A stretch of 64,000 nt of DNA from assembly GCA_920105625.2 (NCBI GenBank), contig OV050033.1, positions 116,769,700 to 116,833,699 of the forward strand, given 5' to 3'. Within the stretch, counting starts at the first letter, position 1. Each line of letters begins with the position of its first letter. Source of the DNA: Clusia tigrina (Eukaryota > Arthropoda > Insecta > Diptera > Clusiidae). A program made the translations under genes and the position numbers. The notes beneath the pieces were generated by a model that saw only the letters and a program-made list of their open reading frames with translations, did no database searches and had not been told where the DNA came from. Below are positions 61,530-64,000 of this stretch, piece by piece.

Positions 61530-64000
61530 GGAACGTCATAAAACCTTGAAATTTTGTTACAATAAGGCACTCGAGCCTCTTGTCAATTTAAGCAATCGCT
61601 CAAAGCTGTGCTTCCCTTGAGTCCCAAATCAAACACTGATAAAGCTTCAAATGGCCCTAACTTCTATGCGGTACGTCCTACACCTATCAAAGTTTGCAAC
61701 ATACAAATGCTTGTAACTTTTTACTGGAGCGTCATAAAACCTTGAAATTTTGTAACAATAAAGTACTCGATCCACTTGTCAATTTAAGCTATCGCCCAAA
61801 CTTTGCTACCCTTGAGTCCCAAATAAAACACTGATAAAGCTCCAAATGGCCCTAACTTCTATACGGTACGTCCTACACCTATCAAAGTTTTCAACATACA
61901 AATGCTAGTAACTTTTTACTGCAGCGTCATAAAACCTTGAAATTTTGTAACAATAAAGTTCTCGATCCTCTTGTCAATTTAAGCTATCGCTCAAAGCTGT
62001 GCTACCCCTGAGTCCCAAATCAGACACTGATAAAACTTCAAATGGCCCTAACTTCTATACGGTACGTCCTACACCTATCAAAGTTTGCAATATTCAAATG
62101 CTTGTAACTTTTTACTGGAGCGTCATAAAACCTTGAAATTTTGTAACAATAAAGGACTCGAGCCTCTTGTCAATTTAAGCTATCGCTCCAAGCTGTGCTA
62201 CCCTTGAGTCCCAAATCAAACACTGATAAAGCTTCAAATGGCCCTGACTTCTATACGGTACGTCCTACACCTATCAAAGTTTGCAACATACAAATGCTTG
62301 TAACTTTTTACTGGAGCGTCATAAAACCTTGAAATTTTGTAACAATAAAGTACTCGAGCCTCTTGTCAATTTAAGCTATCGCTCAAAGCTATGCTACCCT
62401 TGAGTCCCAAAGCAAACACTGATAAAAATTCAATTGGCCCTAACTTCTATACGGTACATCCTACCCTTGAGTCCCAAATCAAACACTGATAAAAATTCAA
62501 ATGGCCCTAACTTCTATATGGTACGTCCTACACCTATCAAAGTTTGCAACATATAAATGCTTGTAACTTTTTACTGGAACGTCATAAAACCTTGAAATTT
62601 TGTTACAATAAGGCACTCGAGCCTCTTGTCAATTTAAGCAATCGCTCAAAGCTGTGCTTCCCTTGAGTCCCAAATCAAACACTGATAAAGCTTCAAATGG
62701 CCCTAACTTCTATGCGGTACGTCCTACACCTATCAAAGTTTGCAACATACAAATGCTTGTAACTTTTTACTGGAGCGTCATAAAACCTTGAAATTTTGTA
62801 ACAATAAAGTACTCGATCCACTTGTCAATTTAAGCTATCGCTCAAAGCCGTGCTACCCTTGAGTCCCAAATAAAACACTGATAAAGCTCCAAATGGCCCT
62901 AACTTCTATACGGTACGTCCTACACCTATCAAAGTTTTCAACATACAAATGCTAGTAACTTTTTACTGCAGCGTCATAAAACCTTGAAATTTTGTAACAA
63001 TAAAGTTCTCGAGCCTCTTGTCAATTTAAGCTATCGCTCAAAGCTATGCGACCATTGAGTCCCAAATCAATCACTGATAAAACTTCAAATGGCCCTAACT
63101 TCTATACGGTACGTCCTACACCTATCAAAGTTTGCAATATACAAATGCTTGTAACTTTTTACTGGAGCGTCATAAAACCTTGAAATTTTGTAACAATAAA
63201 GGACTCGAGCCTCTTGTCAATTTAAGGTATCGCTCAAAGCTGTGCTATCCTTGAGTCCCAAATCAAACACTGATAAATCTTCAAATGGCCCTAACTTATA
63301 TACGGTACGTCCTACATCTATAAAAGTTTGCAACATACAAATGCTTGTAACTTTTTACTGGAGCGTCATAAAACCTTCAAATTTTGTAACAATAAAGTAC
63401 TCGATCCTCTTGTCAATTTAAGCTATCGCTCAAAGCTGTGCTACCCCTGAGTCCCAAATCAAACACTGATAAAACTTCAAATGGCCCTAACTTCTATACG
63501 GTACGTCCTACACCTATCAAAGTTTGCAATATACAAATGCTTGTAACTTTTTACTGGAACGTCATAAAACCTTGAAATTTTGTAACAATAAAGGACTCGA
63601 GCCTCTTGTCAATTTAAGCTATCGCTCAAAGCTGTGCTACCCTTGAGTCCCAAATCAAACACTGAAAAATCTTCAAATGGCCCTAACTTCTATACGGTAC
63701 GTCCTACATCTATAAAAGTTTGCAACATACAAATGCTTGTAACTTTTTACTGGAGCGTCATAAAACCTTGAAATTTTGTAACAATAAAGTACTCGATCCA
63801 CTTGTCAATTTAAGCTATCGCCCAAACTTTGCTACCCTTGAGTCCCAAATAAAACACTGATAAAGCTCCAAATGGCCCTAACTTCTATACGGTACGTCCT
63901 ACACCTATCAAAGTTTTCAACATACAAATGCTAGTAACTTTTTACTGCAGCGTCATAAAACCTTGAAATTTTGTAACAATAAAGTTCTCGATCCTCTTGT
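61530..64000 (+). repeat. 3005-bp HOR unit, copy 2 (runs off the window)
   Basis: Second copy of 58526..61529, cut by the window edge. Few differences were seen, for example GGCCCTAACTTATATACGG near 63287 against GGCCCTGACTTATATACGG near 60282. Further copies may lie beyond the right edge. Confidence 0.82.

Larger units (their letters stand above)
45987..64000 (+). repeat. 196-bp satellite DNA array, right arm
   Basis: Continuation of the same satellite, in the same orientation, directly after the LINE poly(A) tail. The first bases resume the exact monomer that the LINE interrupts: a variant with ACATATAAATGC, then GGAACGTC, TTGTTACAATAAGGCAC and AAGCAATCGC. The same variant series is seen uninterrupted at 39250..39360 and 41870..41960. 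The arm shares its HOR variants with 22669..43317 rather than with the first 22 kb. It continues beyond the right edge and contains no other gene. Confidence 0.99.

Noticed and set aside
1..64000. CENP-B box in the monomer
   Set aside because: No segment fits the essential NTTCGNNNNANNCGGGN pattern on either strand of the consensus monomer as read by eye.
1..64000. Multi-kb repeats as an assembly artefact
   Set aside because: Not ruled out, but copies carry private variants and whole-monomer differences, which simple read duplication would not produce. It remains a caution for exact copy numbers.

Overview
The window is eukaryotic, almost certainly from an arthropod. It consists almost entirely of one tandem satellite DNA family with a 196-bp monomer (about 37% G+C, counted on a consensus read by eye). 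The satellite fills 1..43317 and 45987..64000, roughly 313 monomer equivalents in one head-to-tail orientation. The only gene-like sequence is a single 5'-truncated non-LTR retrotransposon (LINE, Jockey-like) at 43318..45986. It has an APE-type endonuclease remnant, a complete reverse transcriptase, an A-rich 3' UTR, a poly(A) tail and a target-site duplication. There are no bacterial-style genes, tRNAs, rRNAs or CRISPR arrays. The arthropod assignment rests on the Jockey-like reverse transcriptase and on the satellite context; the species cannot be named from the sequence.

Layout: (1) 1..5362 has a five-monomer higher-order repeat (HOR, about 979 bp; four units at 941..4660), flanked by two copies of a related block 4,503 bp apart. 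(2) 5363..12774 is a mixed domain with 6-monomer (1,175 bp) and about 17-monomer (3,330 bp) periodicities. (3) 12775..22668 has 783-bp (4-monomer), 1,762-bp (9-monomer) and 1,959-bp (10-monomer) offsets and a recent single-monomer duplication. (4) 22669..64000 is a younger domain marked by a 67-bp truncated monomer and by long units: 392 bp (dimer), 3,655 bp (two copies), 4,054 bp (two full copies and a partial one, the second interrupted by the LINE) and 3,005 bp (nearly two copies). Very similar blocks of 5.2 kb and 3.4 kb recur 20 to 24 kb apart.

How the parts fit: the array records repeated unequal exchange or amplification at growing scales. The LINE landed in one copy of an already amplified unit, because the same site is uninterrupted in the other copies. 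Its insertion point lies one codon before the stop of a 21-codon micro-ORF present in most monomers, in frame with the LINE. This gives a chance 816-codon satellite/endonuclease/reverse-transcriptase reading frame. The short open frames recurring through the satellite are non-coding by-products of the monomer. All repeat boundaries, offsets and identities were read by eye from diagnostic variants and are approximate by tens of bases unless stated otherwise.
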